Below are positions 11,679 to 23,797 of a stretch of 64,000 bases of DNA, piece by piece. Made by a program: the position numbers and the translations under genes. Source of the DNA: Sequoia sempervirens (taxonomy: Eukaryota; Streptophyta; Pinopsida; Cupressales; Cupressaceae); assembly GCA_007258455.2 (NCBI GenBank), contig VDFB02373365.1:225584194-225648193 (forward strand), given 5' to 3'. Each line of letters begins with the position of its first letter. The stretch's first letter is position 1. The notes under the pieces were generated by a model. It worked only from the letters and a program-made list of their open reading frames with translations, was not told the origin of the DNA and did not search any database.

Positions 11679-12191
11679 CCTCTTCTAGAAAATAGTAAAT
11701 AAAACAATAAGGGCATCATCTTGTGCCTTATCATCACCAAGACTTCTCATAAAGTCTACAATTTGATGAGCTATGGGTCTTCCATGTAACCATTTCACAC
11801 TTTGAGTTCCGAGAAGCTCCTACAAGAAATAGAAAAGAAAACACACAACCAAAGTTCCATACTTCAATGTATATTTCATCTCCTTGGTTTTTTTCAAATT
11901 CTTCATCAACTATTTCCTTAGAAACTCACAAAGATCATGGTCAACACCTTTTTCAGCCATTTCATATGCCACATTGATTGTGGTGGTAGATACAAAGTTT
12001 TCTCTATTTGTGAAGTAGATTTTATAGCTAATCACTATTGTTGCATATCTCATAGCTGGTTTCTAATGGGATTTACTAGTAGAACTCTCTTATCATATGT
12101 TGCACTTGTTAGTTCCATTAAAACTTAATTTTTTTATCGATTTTAATACAAGAATAGGTCAGGTGGAGCATAGAACTATAACCTCTCTAAT

Positions 12192-12435
12192 CACTTATTT
12201 TGTTAGTATACAAGATTTTTGGAAAAAACTGTGTGCAAATTTTTACATCAATATTTCGGATCATACTCCATGATCCATCATTAGGATGTCCAATAGATAG
12301 AGAGATAAAATTTTCAATCATGTCAATCCACACAAAATTATCATGAAATCTTCTTAGTGCAATCCTAACCCATTTGTAATCAAAACAAAAATTTGGAAAC
12401 CATTTCCATATATCATTTCTTTGTGACTAGGTTTT
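12192..12435 (-). pseudogene. Element X, unrecognised conserved-looking ORF fragment
   Basis: Reading the minus strand gives about 75 open codons ending at a stop near 12192, with NFCFDYKWVRIALRRFHDNF and DMIENFISLSIGHPNDGSW. Balanced composition and many aromatic residues suggest real protein rather than a chance ORF. It begins after a stop near 12430. I cannot assign a family. The flanks 11679-12191 and 12436-13269 show only short broken frames. Confidence 0.45.
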
Positions 12436-13294
12436 GGTATTCTAGTTTTAGGGCACAATTGTCTCTAGTGAATTCTTTCATATACATATCTCCTAACTTA
12501 CTATGATCTTATTCTTCCATCTTTCCATGAATATAAATCCTTATATATTTGGTTGGAAAAACCCCATATGGAACATGAGAAAATGCACCTAATGGGTCAT
12601 CTTCTATTGATTATGCAGGGTATTTCTTAAAATTAGGATGTGGCTTCTGAGTAACCTCTATTACCCTCAATGTAACCATTTCAAATGAATTCAAATTTCC
12701 TTCAAACAAAGTTCTCTATGAAACTAGGTAAACAAGATTTGTAAATACCTTTACTTTCATTTACCGAACTAGGGTTTCAATACACTATATCTCAAATTTC
12801 CTTGATCACTCCTTTGCTACTCTACTCAAATTATTTTTGTAAATTAATTTTCCTAAGTGAAATCACTTATAACACTTCCAATCTAACCTAATTTCACATT
12901 GAAAGTTTCAAACAATAAAACTAGCAACCCTTTATTTGTATGCACAATCAACTTCTGATGCTCCGTAGACTTTTGCATTAACATATTTTCTTCTGCAATC
13001 TTCACCAATCGATCAAGCATGTCGATCTACATCACATATCTTCATGTTGAGGCATCAACACCATTCTATTTGGTAGTGGATACAATATGTTCATTAAAGC
13101 TCCCCATAATCCAAAGCTCTCAACTTAGTTTCTAGAGGAAAATTTTACACCAGATGCTAGTACAAAATCATCCTTAACCTCTATATCTTCCTAATTTATC
13201 CAAATATTTTCCATCTCCTTCATTGTTTCTACAGGACCAATCATTTTTTCTAGTTCATTCATCTTTACCAGATTATCCTTCCTCATATTTATGC

Positions 13295-13728
13295 TTCTAC
13301 AAAACTTAGAAATGTGTCCAGGCCTATTGCAATTGTAACATGTGACATTCTTCTAACCAATATTCCTTCCATTCATTCTAGATTTGCATTAATTAGATCT
13401 ACTATTATTCATAGCATGTATAATAGTAGCCTTTGAAAGAATGAACCATTCTACCATTTTTATAGCTATTCATCATTTGTCTTCTGCACTCACTAGCTCT
13501 ATGATCAAATTTCTTGCATGTAAAACATTGATTAGAAAAAAGTGGAACACTCTGATTCATTCTACTTCTGCATTCCATTTTCTTATGTCTAAATTTATTG
13601 TAATAATAACATAAACCACTAAAATATGGGTACCTTTGTGAATTTGGTTGTCTGGCCAGTGGTCTTCTAGCTTCATTTATTTGATTTTGGATTTGCTTAC
13701 CATTGTTCTTTTTATCTTTAACATTCAA
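13295..13728 (-). pseudogene. Element X, gag-type zinc-knuckle region
   Basis: Three CCHC-type knuckles in a row on the minus strand: CYYYNKFRHKKMEC (second Cys replaced by Tyr), CFTCKKFDHRASEC (complete) and CYNCNRPGHISKFC (complete, codons at 13300-13341, different frame). Nucleocapsid knuckles of this kind bind element RNA. They lie about 0.6-1 kb from the PBS, the expected gag position. The stretch between the second and third knuckle is frameshifted. Confidence 0.8.
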
Positions 13729-13972
13729 TGTATGATTTGACTTTGAACTTTCACCCTTTTCAAATCTTAAACCTTCTTTATCTGTAGAGCCTTTCTAATT
13801 TTTAATCATTTCATCAAGCTTTGCAAAACTCATCTTGAATTTTTCTTCATGGCTCCTTGCTTTCTCTAGATCTAATATCAGATTCACAACTTCTTGTTCA
13901 ATCCTTGTACACTCTTTATATTATTTTTTTCACCATTACATTTAGGCATTCATCAATTCTTTTCTTTTCAAC

Positions 13973-14266
13973 TTACACCTTCAAACCAATGATATTTTCA
14001 TTTTCTTTCTTCAAATTTTCACTGACTTCCTTATACCTTTCTCTGAACTTCTTGATTTTCTCTCTCAATTTTTTGATGCATTCATTTGCGTCTTTGAAAT
14101 TTTCTTTTAGATCTCTATTTTCACCTTTAGTCCTTTCATGATCTTCAAGGGCAACTTTGAGTTCTCCATCTTTGTCAAGCATGCAATCTTCATTTGTGAA
14201 TCCAATAGTTAGAATCTCTTCTAGAGGAGTGGGTAGTCTTCTAACAGCCATGTGTTCAACCTCCAA
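13973..14266 (-). pseudogene. Element X, gag N-terminal coiled-coil ORF
   Basis: A 97-codon ORF beginning 35 bases after the PBS (ATG at 14264-14266). It opens with EVEHMAVRRLPTPLEEIL and continues as a Lys/Glu-rich coiled coil (KKLREKIKKFRERYKEVSE). Position and composition suggest the start of the X gag protein. The canonical capsid fold motif is not evident. Stops separate it from the zinc-knuckle region. Confidence 0.6.
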
Positions 14267-14300
14267 GATCTTCCCAAGAGGTTAATCTTCTTTCAAGTAA

Positions 14301-14316
14301 CCAATCTTTGATACCA
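14301..14316 (-). other. Primer-binding site of element X
   Basis: The minus strand reads TGGTATCAAAGATTGG, starting two bases after the 5' LTR boundary. It resembles the initiator tRNA-Met PBS used by many plant copia elements. It sets the LTR start at 14319 (TGTTGAAC) and the minus orientation. Confidence 0.8.
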
Positions 14317-14318
14317 AT

Positions 14319-15124
14319 TGTTGAACATCCAGAATATTGAGACGAGGGTGAATCGATAGTCTTTTACACCATTCAAACATTTAAACATCCAATCCACTTA
14401 GCAAATTCAACTATAGTAATGAAATAAAGCATGAGACATTCAATAACAGCACATAACACATGAACACCAATATTTTTATGTGGAAAACCCAAAATGGGAA
14501 AAACCACGGTGAATATTAGCTCACAATATATTATAACTGGTTATAGTGTATTTCCAAAACTTCTCACTATAAGTGGACTCACTATCCAAGTAGAATAACT
14601 GCACATAGATAAAAATTTAGAAGAGATATTGTGGCTCATAGTCTAGTTTGAACTGTTACAATTATATCTATCATATGCATGAATTACAATTCCAATGAAG
14701 CCCAATAAACTAACTTTACAGACTTCATTTGATTCTAATCTAACACTTTGTTTTCCTTTGTTTTCGCATCACTCTAATCTTCTACTCAACATTCACAACA
14801 TAAATTTGTGCTACTCTAATAATATTTGCATCATTCGCATGTCTCACATTCCCTACATTCATAAAAATACTAAATTGATCTAGGATATATATCCACTTCT
14901 AGCATAACATCAATTAGGTCGACCTAATTAGAGGTATCATACAAAATATATAAAGTGTAACTTGTCAGATCAAATCCTTTCACATCTGCCTCATGCCAAT
15001 ATTCAAATTTCAAAACACTTTGAAATAAGTTGGCATTGACCTATAATAGCTCCCATATAATACCACAATACATATTTAATCATCACATACCTTTACACTT
15101 ATTAGGTTAGCATCACAAAAGACC
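14319..15124 (-). repeat. Element X, 5' LTR, first part
   Basis: Begins TGTTGAACATCC on the plus strand, next to the PBS, and runs to the AGACC duplication (15120-15124) where the Tat-like element is inserted. From 14750 it matches 1-447. It carries a stretch at 14465-14507 whose reverse complement (TTCCACATAAAAATATTGGTG-like) is also in the solo LTR at 43431-43474, which places X and that LTR in related copia families. The LTR continues at 41867 and 43622; its net length is about 1.42 kb. Confidence 0.88.
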
Positions 15125-16012
15125 TGTTGATGATATTTTCTACATAGCAAAAACTCAGAATGAATATAATATCCTATCTCACTTGAAAGGTTGATCTCTA
15201 TCAACAAGCCTCAAGAGATAACCCCAAGGTCTCCAATGTCAAGGCTTGACAATGTACAAACAACTCAGTGATGAATGTGAAAATGCTAGTAATCATAATG
15301 GGACCTTACTACAAGCAAAATACTGAATCTCAATTTATCAAATCTAACAATATGATGATACTTCAATCCTAAATCTAACCCAATAATCAAAGAAATAAAA
15401 AAATATAAGGGTCTCAAAGAGATTTCTAAACTTAATATTAATCCTAAGATTAACAATGCAAATGACCAATACTCGAAATGGACCAATCCCTCAAAACTGA
15501 TCTCTACTTGACCAAGATAAATCTGCAATCTTATAGAAACAGTGCAATCTTCTATGGTGTTAATATTTTCAAATCATGAACATTCATTCAAACAACCCTA
15601 TTGCAATTGAAATGAATAAACCTCCACAATCGAACTTAAGCACAATGAATATAAAAGTCCAGGCTAACTTTACAAAGCAACTAACAATCAATTGGTTGCG
15701 AAAAGTATGGACTAGGGATTGTTGCAACACCTCAAATATCAAAAAATAAACACTATTAAATCAAATATAATCTAAATGATATCTTCCTCAAAGAAATTCT
15801 AAAGATAGAATAACAAGAACCATGCAAGATAAGAAGAAACACAAGTATGGCACCAAATCACAATGTCATTACTTGCATCAAATTATCCACTGTAGCAACA
15901 ATTCTAGCTTCTTTACAATATTTGCTTGAGATTAACTACTTGCTAACACTTGCTCTACTTAATTTGCTTCTAACTATCTCTCTATGTATCTATGTCTAAA
16001 AATTCTTAACCC

Positions 16013-17940
16013 TTACAAATGAGGCAAAATGCCATATTTATAGAACCCCCAAAAAACATGTCGACCAAGATAGGATTTTACAATAAATAACAAGGCCCAA
16101 CAAGTCAGCCAAGAGAAATTCAAAATAATAAAATAGGAATTAAATGCATGAACTTCATCCAAGTCAGCCTGGGATCTCCAATGTAGCCCAGACCAATGCA
16201 TGGCAAAATAATAGGGAAGCACAAATCTCGATGTAGCCAATCATTAACTTCCATCCCCTTTGTCCTTATTCTGATCCAACATTTCATGAACCTTCAAAAT
16301 CACACTATCCAAGTCAGCCATAGCTGGCAAAGGGAAAACCCTAAGTCGCCTTTCAATTGATGCAATTTCTTCCCTTGAGTGTTTTACCGACTTATCCCAA
16401 TTGACCCTATAGGTTAGGTATTTATCCATGACAACAATGTATGTGGCCACATCATCCAACTAATGCTAAGAAATGGAATCATCATTAATTGGGGCATAAA
16501 CATCATGCCACCACTTCCTCAACTGTTCCAAACTCAAATACTTAGGAGTGATCTTCCTCCTTCCTATCATAATCTCAAAGAAAGTAATGGAGCCATTGTA
16601 CACACCAGCTAGGGTATCATCAATCTGCCTCCTCTATTTGTAGATCTTCTTCAAAACCTTCTGCCTAATCTGCAATGCTTCAAACCACTCCCAAGGCTCA
16701 ACAGCTCTGGAGGAAGGAAGAATCTTATCACTTACTAGCTTATCCCTTGTGTACTCCATGATAGTCCTAGTTTTCTGCAGTAGGAGGTCTGTATCTTCTC
16801 TGTCCTGAGCCAACACCCCCTTCAACCAATCAGTTGCTCTTATAGCATCCTTTCCAGTCGACAATATCTCCTTGATAGCTTCATTACCCTTGGTTCGCAC
16901 CCCTTGCAACCAATTTTTAGTGGCAAGAGTGGAAGCTTTCATCTTTTCCACCTCGGTAATGGTCTCCTGGGGTAACGGATTTGCAACAAAAACTGAAGGA
17001 TTAATAGATTGCAGGGGTTTCATCAAATCTTCGAAGCATTTCCTGAGATTCTCATTTTCCTTCTTTAGCTCTTGCTTGGTCTTCATTTCCTTCCTCAACC
17101 TACCCAAGATGACTACACTCAAACCCTCATAATCCTCAATATCTTTCTCAATAGATGTAGGCCCTAGATTGAAAGTCTAAACATTGTAATCCTTTCCAGC
17201 CACATCATCTCTATTTTTATCTGGAGCAGGGGTGGCAATGTGAACAACCCTATTATGAGCTTCATTTATTTCAATCCTTGACAATACCCTATCCTTCTTC
17301 TTACCTTTATATTTTCCCATATTGGATAGCAGCTCATCCCAATTGGGTGGACTATCTTCCACAACAATTTTTTTTCTTTTTATCTCCTTGTCCAACCAAC
17401 CAGGGACAGTGGACTCCAACTGCACTTTTCTTTATTTCTCCTCCTGCTTATCCGTAGGTGCCCCTTCACCCAAATTTTGCTTCTCAGGAGTTTCATTCAT
17501 CTTGCTTTCTCTTTCTTCATCATGTTCTTCTTCTTGTACAGGTGATGGAACCTTCCTTGTCTCTTCTTCTACTGGCGGTGATCTAACATCCTCGGCCCCA
17601 ATAGGTGACTCTAGATAAGCTACCAAAGAAGACTGCATTACCTTTTCAATTTCTGCCTCTGCACTATGAAGATCACCCTCATGAAATTCTTCTCCTTCAG
17701 TATCCAAATGATCCTCAACATTTTCTGACTCACCTGGTTTACTTTGGGCTTCGTGATCGAAAGGCACATCATCACGTTGCACATCATGAGAAACAACCGG
17801 AGGGAGATCAACCTTAGGCATACTCTCCTTAGGAGGAGTCTTAGACCTCCTTGTGTACACCTTGGCCTTCTCCTCTAAACTTTCTACATTTACCACCGGT
17901 GGGGTAGCTTCTTCTCCTGCCTTAGAGCCTACCTTTTCTT
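16013..17940 (-). pseudogene. Acidic coiled-coil ORF in left Tat-like LTR
   Basis: Reading starts near 17940 and runs to about 16244 in largely one frame (17896-17432, 17425-17177, 17122-16634, 16459-16244). The N-terminal 150 residues are Glu/Ser/Pro-rich (VYTRRSKTPPKES, DTEGEEFHEGDLHSAEAEIE). A basic middle follows (VPGWLDKEIKRK, SPPNWDELLSNMGKYKGKKK), then a coiled coil (LRKEMKTKQELKKENENLRK) and an EPWEWFEALQIRQKVLKK segment. No family is recognised; extra ORFs of unknown function are known in Tat elements. The right copy is at 29940-31690. Stops occur at several places. Confidence 0.55.
16031..16043 (-). promoter_or_regulatory. TATA box in left Tat-like LTR
   Basis: The minus strand reads CTATAAATATGGC, a near-ideal plant TATA box, identical in the right LTR (29739-29751). 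Transcription would start near 16003, downstream of the gag-like ORFs. I saw no comparable minus-strand TATA box between 20660 and 22403. Confidence 0.6.
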
Positions 17941-17989
17941 ATAATTTTAAGACTCTTCTCCTCTTAGGCACAGGAGCACCAATCTCAGG

Positions 17990-19475
17990 ATTCTATTTTT
18001 CAGTCCCCTCCTTGCCCTTTGTCAAAATTTTGACCTGAGGATTTCCCCTTATCATAGTTTTGTCTTCTATCATTATTATACCCTCTGTCATTGTTGAATA
18101 CTCGATCATTGTTGTATCCTCTTTCATTGTTGTAACCTTTGTCTTGGTTATATCCTCTTTCATGATGTTGCCCTCTATCAAAGTGTTGTCCTTGTGGATT
18201 CTCTATGTTCTAATTGGACTGCATATTTCTCTAAGCAGCTTGCAACTGACTGTTCTGGTTCCTCAAGTAAGTCACCTCCATATTCATTTTCTTTATTTGT
18301 TCAGACAATTCATCTAGTTTCTCCTTGTTAGGATTACTGTATGGAGGCCGATTCACATTATTCTACAAATATCCTACTGCAGCGTTGGCATTCAACACTT
18401 GATTCAAAACTTCAAAATTCTGCAAGTATGAAGGATAGCTAGCCTAGGGTTGGATATGCAAAGGTTGATTCACATTTCGCTGAGGATAACTAATTTTTGA
18501 TAATACTTGTCCCACAGGAGGTCCTGGATGAGGGACCAGAGGAAATTGAGGTACTGGATTCATGATTGGAGTATGGTTTGCAAGAGCCTGGTTGAGAGCT
18601 GAAACTTGTCCAGGGTGAGCAACGGGTCCTAATGAGGGTAGAAGTCCAGATAGATGTTTCCTTAGATTAGTGTTAACCTTCACAGCCTCTGCATACGCAT
18701 CAAGTAGACTAGCAGGAGGGTTATTACTCTTCATAAAAGTAGCTATCAAACTATCAAGTCCCTCATAATAAACTTCTAGGGTAGTAGGGTCATCAACAGC
18801 ATAAGGGGACTATAGTCTGGTATAGGCACAATGAAACCTATTGTGGAAAAACCCTATAGGCTCATTGACCTCTCTTTTCACATTAGTGAATTGACGGTAC
18901 AATTCATTTGAACTAATGGGAATTCAAAACTTCTACAAAAGGGCAGCCTCTAGCTCAGTCCAATGCTCGATAGACCTAGCAAGTGAATGGTTGTACCAAT
19001 AGAATGCATCTTCCCCCAATGAATAAGGAAAGAGTCTGCAAGCTACATCCTCATGGTTTATCCCTCTATCCTTAAGGCCAGTCTGAAAGATCCTGATGTG
19101 TTCCTCAGTAGTTCTATTGGGATCATTGACATGGAATTTTGAACAAAAGTGTTAAAGGTTTTTGGGCATAACATTGTAAATGGTAAAACTTAATGGGGAT
19201 GGGTTGGTTGCTAGGAAAGCCATTGGTGGAGGTGGGGGTGGTAATGGCTGATTTATGACCAGCTGAGGTTGTGAAATAGGAATTCCCATAGACCCAGACG
19301 AACCTGATGGAGATGGGGATGATGGAGATGAGGGAGGTGAATGGGATGATGATGATTCTCCCCTTTTGTTGGTCCTTCTAGACCTAGTAGGGTCTAGTAA
19401 TTTTGTAAATTCTTCCTCTCCTAGAGCAGATCTTGTTCTTCTTTTGAATCTCGTAGGAGAGATGGCATTCAAAAA
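17990..19475 (-). pseudogene. Gag-like ORF in left Tat-like LTR
   Basis: From right to left: Ser/Pro-rich linker (19152-19472, including a six-proline run), capsid-like retrotransposon gag domain (about 18750-19100, broken), a helical part (ASLLDAYAEAVKVNTNLRKHL, 18444-18749), a Pro-rich stretch, and an Asn/Arg-rich tail near 18040-18205 with repeats of GYNNERG/GYNNDRG type. The right copy (31710-33166) is better preserved. Frameshifts and stops disrupt it. Confidence 0.7.
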
Positions 19476-19489
19476 CTGATCCAGCTTGC

Positions 19490-20665
19490 TTATTCAGGCC
19501 CTCCTTCTAGCACAATCTTGAATGGGAAGTCCCCACCAAAACCAGTCTTATGCTTGTCTCTCTTGACAATGGCATCAAAGTCACAGATATTCCTAGTTAC
19601 TTCCAACAGTATGATATGATCAGTGGGATACCTTGGAAGTCTGTATGGGGCCCTCTGGCAGCCATCAATCCGAATGTAGGAGAAAGTTGGGAACTGAATA
19701 AATAATGCCCCATATTTCTTGATTAGCTCTTTTGCTTGGTCTGAAATCCTTGTGTGCTCTGCTCCTTGAAGCATTCTAGTTATGTGCATGGTGAATGCAT
19801 CATTCACCCTTCTATAACTCGAGCTTCCTAGGTGCAATTGAGGAAAAACCTCATAAATAACATCCTGTCCGAAGATTCCCCTTGTGCTCAATCCTTTGTA
19901 GGGGTGGAATCTTGCAAGTGCATAGAGCAAATATGAAGTCATTGTGAAGGTCTTGGTCTGTAACACATTGGATAGTTGTACATGAGTCACTCTACTAATT
20001 ATACCATCCCAATGATAATCAGTCTTCTCCTACTCCATCCTCATAATAATGTGGCACATCCAATTTTCAAACATGCCAGTATTCCTCAATCCAACCACCC
20101 CACTGAGCAATGTGATGGCATCATAGTATTCCTTCTTGAACTTTGCTCTGAATAACTATTTGGGAAACTTGGAGTAGTGAGACTTCGGCTTCTCCAACCA
20201 GGAATTGATAAGTTGTTGTGACTTTACAGTCTGTTCATTGTAGAACTCCTGAGTTTCCATCATGTTGAATGCCACCACATGAGATCTGTCTAACATATCA
20301 AAGGTTTGGGCGATGGAAACAGGGTTGAGATTCGCCAAAACTCTCCCTTGAGGACCAATAATTCTTTGTGTATCCTAATCATAGTGCCTGGCACACTCGA
20401 GGACAAGCTCATAGCACTGCACCATAGAACTGAAACCAACTACATGTGACAAGCCTGATTCCTTCATTCTTCTAGCCACCAAAGGAAAATCCTATGTTGC
20501 CATTCTTCCTTTAAGCTCTTCATAATCCCATAACCCCACATTGATATCAGTTACCTCGGACCAGACAGAAATGATTTTACTCTCAGGGATCTTACTCTTG
20601 ATGTCCATCTTAATCTTTTTTGCATGAGATACTAAGGATCCCTCCACTGTCCTACTAGGTTGAGC
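19490..20665 (-). pseudogene. ORF1 upstream of gag in left Tat-like LTR
   Basis: Open stretches at 20156-20338 and 19490-19990 and broken pieces to about 20665. Readable parts are IVGPQGRV-like, SIAQTFDMLDRSHVVAFNM, MTSYLLYALARFHPYKGLS, GIFGQDVIYEVFPQLHLG and DKHKTGFGGDFPFKI. The protein precedes gag, as ORF1 does in Ogre-type Tat elements, but I cannot show homology. The right-LTR copy shows it running into the gag linker in the same frame apart from a stop, so ORF1 and gag were probably one polyprotein. Confidence 0.6.
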
Positions 20666-20814
20666 CTGCACTCAATACGAAAATCATAGTAAAACCCACA
20701 GGAAAGAAATGTTAATCCATCAAAACACCATTAGAATAAACCTCATACAATCAAGGTGTTATTAAAATTCATATAAAATTATCTTGATAAACTTCGGGTT
20801 TCAAGACCACCCAC

Positions 20815-21320
20815 GGAATCCGAGCCAGAGAGGAATTTTGGGAAATTTTGGGCCAGACGGATTCCTGTGGAAAAATCATAAAAACACCTACTAATAATTA
20901 AATCCGATCATTATAAATCAATAAACCAGATAGGAGATCATAATATAGCATGAATAAATCATAAAATGCATCAAAAATCATTAATAAATCATGCCATTCC
21001 CTATTCCATCATATTCCATTAAATTTCAGGAAAATCTACTAGAGACGGATTTCCGCGAAGGCAGAGACACTTTGCAAATCCAGAAAATCCAAGCAACACA
21101 GGACTTCGAGAAAATCTGGGTGAGATGGAAATCCGTGGATAGGGTAAAACTCTGAAAGCATGCAGATTTCGGGAAATCGAAGAAGGTCAGGAAAATCCAG
21201 AGTCGACGGAAATCCATGGAATATATGAAATTCTGAAAATGATAGTAGATTCTGGGAAAACCAAGGAGATCGGCAAAATCCACCAGAGAGAAAATCCGCC
21301 GGAGACAAAAAATCTTGGAC
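20815..21320. repeat. Degenerate GGAAAATCC repeats in left Tat-like LTR
   Basis: Many variants of GGAAAATCC and GACGGAAATCCGNGG recur (near 20850, 21050, 21115, 21170, 21205, 21260, 21290), and again near 22095 and 22175. The same tract is in the right LTR at 40300-40770 and 41610-41645. It occupies the far end of the presumed U3. Overlapping Phe/Ser-rich reading frames here are a consequence of the repeats. Confidence 0.65.
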
Positions 21321-22403
21321 TGAGGACAAAACTCTAGCCGTGACATCAAAACACAATTTTGTTCAAAACACCAGATCGATTATGAATTTCAAAGATTTAG
21401 GCCTAGGGCAAGTTTAATACAAGCTTTCTATGGATTCTCCTAGCACTCTAAGCCAATTCGAGAGCATTCTAAAGATAAATGGCGATACCCTAAGTTTCAA
21501 ACCCCATACATCCGCCATTAGTGTACAAACAAGCTCAGAATTTAAACATTTCGACCGCTAAATCATCACGAGGGGACTACTAACAACTCCCAGGCAAGAT
21601 ACATCAAATTGCAAATAAACGAAGGGCTGCAAAACTCACTTGGGAGATGACAAATAAAACAATGCTGAACAACCCTAGCATGAAATGATCAAATATGCAG
21701 GAATTCAAACCCAAAAGTTCTCATAACATCAACGTGCTATCCATAATCATCAATTCAAAGCAAAGCAATCAGAAACATACCATTGTGAAATGAAAATTGA
21801 TCTCAGAATCAACAAATGTGAAATTCAATGGCATCCACAAATAATAGGGGCAGTAATGCGCAAGAAATCGCCACTCGAATTTGCAATTCACTAACCCAAC
21901 ACCACAAATTCAACCAAGCACTCGCAAGAATGCACTCCTCAGCTCAAATGACAACAAGCAATAAGCATAATAACATAATAATCATTTGAAATAACTTAAA
22001 TACATCGCTTGCCAAAGGTTTAGATGACATTAAATGCAATCGACAAGATAGTCAGGAAACTTGGGAACCCAACAACAAGATGGAATATGGAAAAATCTAG
22101 CCCACATGAAAATCCACAAAGACCAAAAATCTCTGAACGACAGCGCATAGCCGAAGTCCGAGCAGGATCCGGGAAAATCCGCCCAGGGTGGAAAGTCCTG
22201 AACTTCAGCAAAAACCCGAACTTGGCCCAGAACTTATGTTTTTAAATGAATAACTTAGGGGAACCACCAAGGCCATCATAATGAACATTTAAGCACATGC
22301 CAAAATAAGACAAAATCCCAAAATGAAAGGGCCAAGAGACCAAAACCAAATTGAAAGAGGGTCCCTGCTTTCAGTGGGGTGTGTGTGCAAAAACTGCACA
22401 ATA

Positions 22404-23374
22404 AATGGTGACTTCTACTAGGAAAATGCTCCAGAGCATTTGATGATGAACAGGAATCAAGAACCCAGAATCTCTAGTTTCAGTCCCACTACCAAACAAT
22501 CAAATCAGGAAGCAAAGATCTAAAGAATCATAACCAAAGGATAGATCGAACCTTCCATAAACTGAAAATCCAAGTGTGTGCATATGAGTTCATTTCCCTC
22601 CTTAGGATACTGCAACGACCAAGCTTAGTTAAGACAGGCTACATAAAGGATTCTAACTTCAAAAGCAACCTGGATAGAGCCTCGCTGCCAGTCAGGTGTC
22701 TATAGCCCTGACAAGGTTATTGTCGTGACTCTCTTGAACATAGCTTCATTGCCTGCTAGGCATTTATAGCCCCGATGGAGATATTCAGATACCCCTGATA
22801 AGTTGAATTCATTCTTTTGATTTTCAAGATTTCACTTTTCTTTCTTTTGATATTCTTTCTGTGTCACTTTCATTTCAACCTGTGAAAAATGAAGTTCACA
22901 CTCAGGGCTGAGAACCACAGTGGCGCTGAAGCAAAAATAATATTTTTCACCTGAAAAAACCTTACCAAGGACCTACAGTAACATCAGGATTCTTAAGATA
23001 TATGAGAGATATAAGACTTCAAAATACTTCAAATTCAAATCAAAACCAATGACCTAACTTCAATAAATCAAACATTGAGACTGTTGGCAGTAGCAAACAC
23101 TTCAACCATCCCTTCAAGATACAAGACGATAGTCCACCAATAAAATACTTGGAATAGTCCCAGATTAATGATATATTTTCTATGTAGGTGAAACACATCT
23201 AGGCAAAAATAGGAAAACCCTCAAAGCAAGAGCAAAGTAGAAACAAAAACCAAACCGAAAGCAAACCTACACTAACCAAAACAAACAAAAGAAAAGCAGA
23301 AAGGGAAACCTACTCTAACTATATACAAGACAAGAGCTGAAAACAACTCAAAACTAGAAATAATGCTTCAAATA
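22404..23374 (-). other. Non-coding stretch between integrase and 3' LTR, Tat-like element
   Basis: No ORF is visible. It holds a diverged duplicated segment (22680-22717 and 22743-22780, sharing 'tatagcccygay'). A polypurine tract directly at 22404 is not evident: the minus strand there is a mixed sequence ending CACCATT. Confidence 0.5.
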
Positions 23375-23713
23375 CTACCCATTGATAGGCAGTGGGATAT
23401 CCTCTCCAATGAGAGTTTTCAAACGAAAAGCATTATCTCCCAGAATTTTTGCATTCTGGTAAGGGCCAAGCCAAAGTTTATCAAATTTTCCATGCTCTCC
23501 CTTATGGTCATGGGCTTTATCCCAGTAAAGAACCAAGTCATAAATCCTAAAAGCTTTAATCTTGGATCTTTTATCAAACCATTTCTTGACAACCCCCTGA
23601 TGTTTAGCAAAGTTTTCCAGGGCTTCATCTCTTTTTTCCTCAAAATGTAACAATTCAGTGAGTCTGGCCTCACGTCTATCCCCCTCATCATAATATTCAT
23701 TAATGAACTGCAA
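23375..23713 (-). pseudogene. Integrase C-terminal GPY/F domain, Tat-like element
   Basis: A 112-codon open stretch with a basic helical part (RDEALENFAKHQGVVKKWFD) followed by the GPY/F signature (KFDKLWLGPYQNAKILGDNA). This domain helps integrase bind DNA. No chromodomain follows, consistent with a non-chromovirus lineage. It is separated from the integrase core at 23798 by a stop or frameshift. Confidence 0.85.
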
Positions 23714-23797
23714 GGTGGGGATCTTTAACTGAATGGGAAATAGAGGCTCTAATCCATAAACCAGATGGTAAGGTGATATCCCTATGGAAGTTTTATG

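Larger units (their letters stand above)
15125..22403 (-). repeat. Left (3') LTR of the Tat-like element, 7279 bp
   Basis: It matches 28834-41861 along its length apart from the LINE in the right copy. The last bases are CACAATA where the right copy has CACAACA. Differences are about 3% in well-kept parts (15286-15528 against 28974-29215) and higher elsewhere, so insertion is not recent. It carries, in minus-strand order, a degenerate repeat tract, ORF1, gag-like, acidic ORF, TATA box and about 0.9 kb of presumed R-U5. Confidence 0.85.

Noticed and set aside
21026..21356. Two overlapping Phe/Ser-rich ORFs with repeats
   Set aside because: They arise from the GGAAAATCC repeats read on the minus strand in two frames; no independent coding signal.
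15125..22403. Separate non-autonomous gag-carrying element with its own short LTRs
   Set aside because: Its two ends (15125-16000 and 20700-22403) show no similarity to each other, and only the outer pair of flanks forms a duplication (AGACC).
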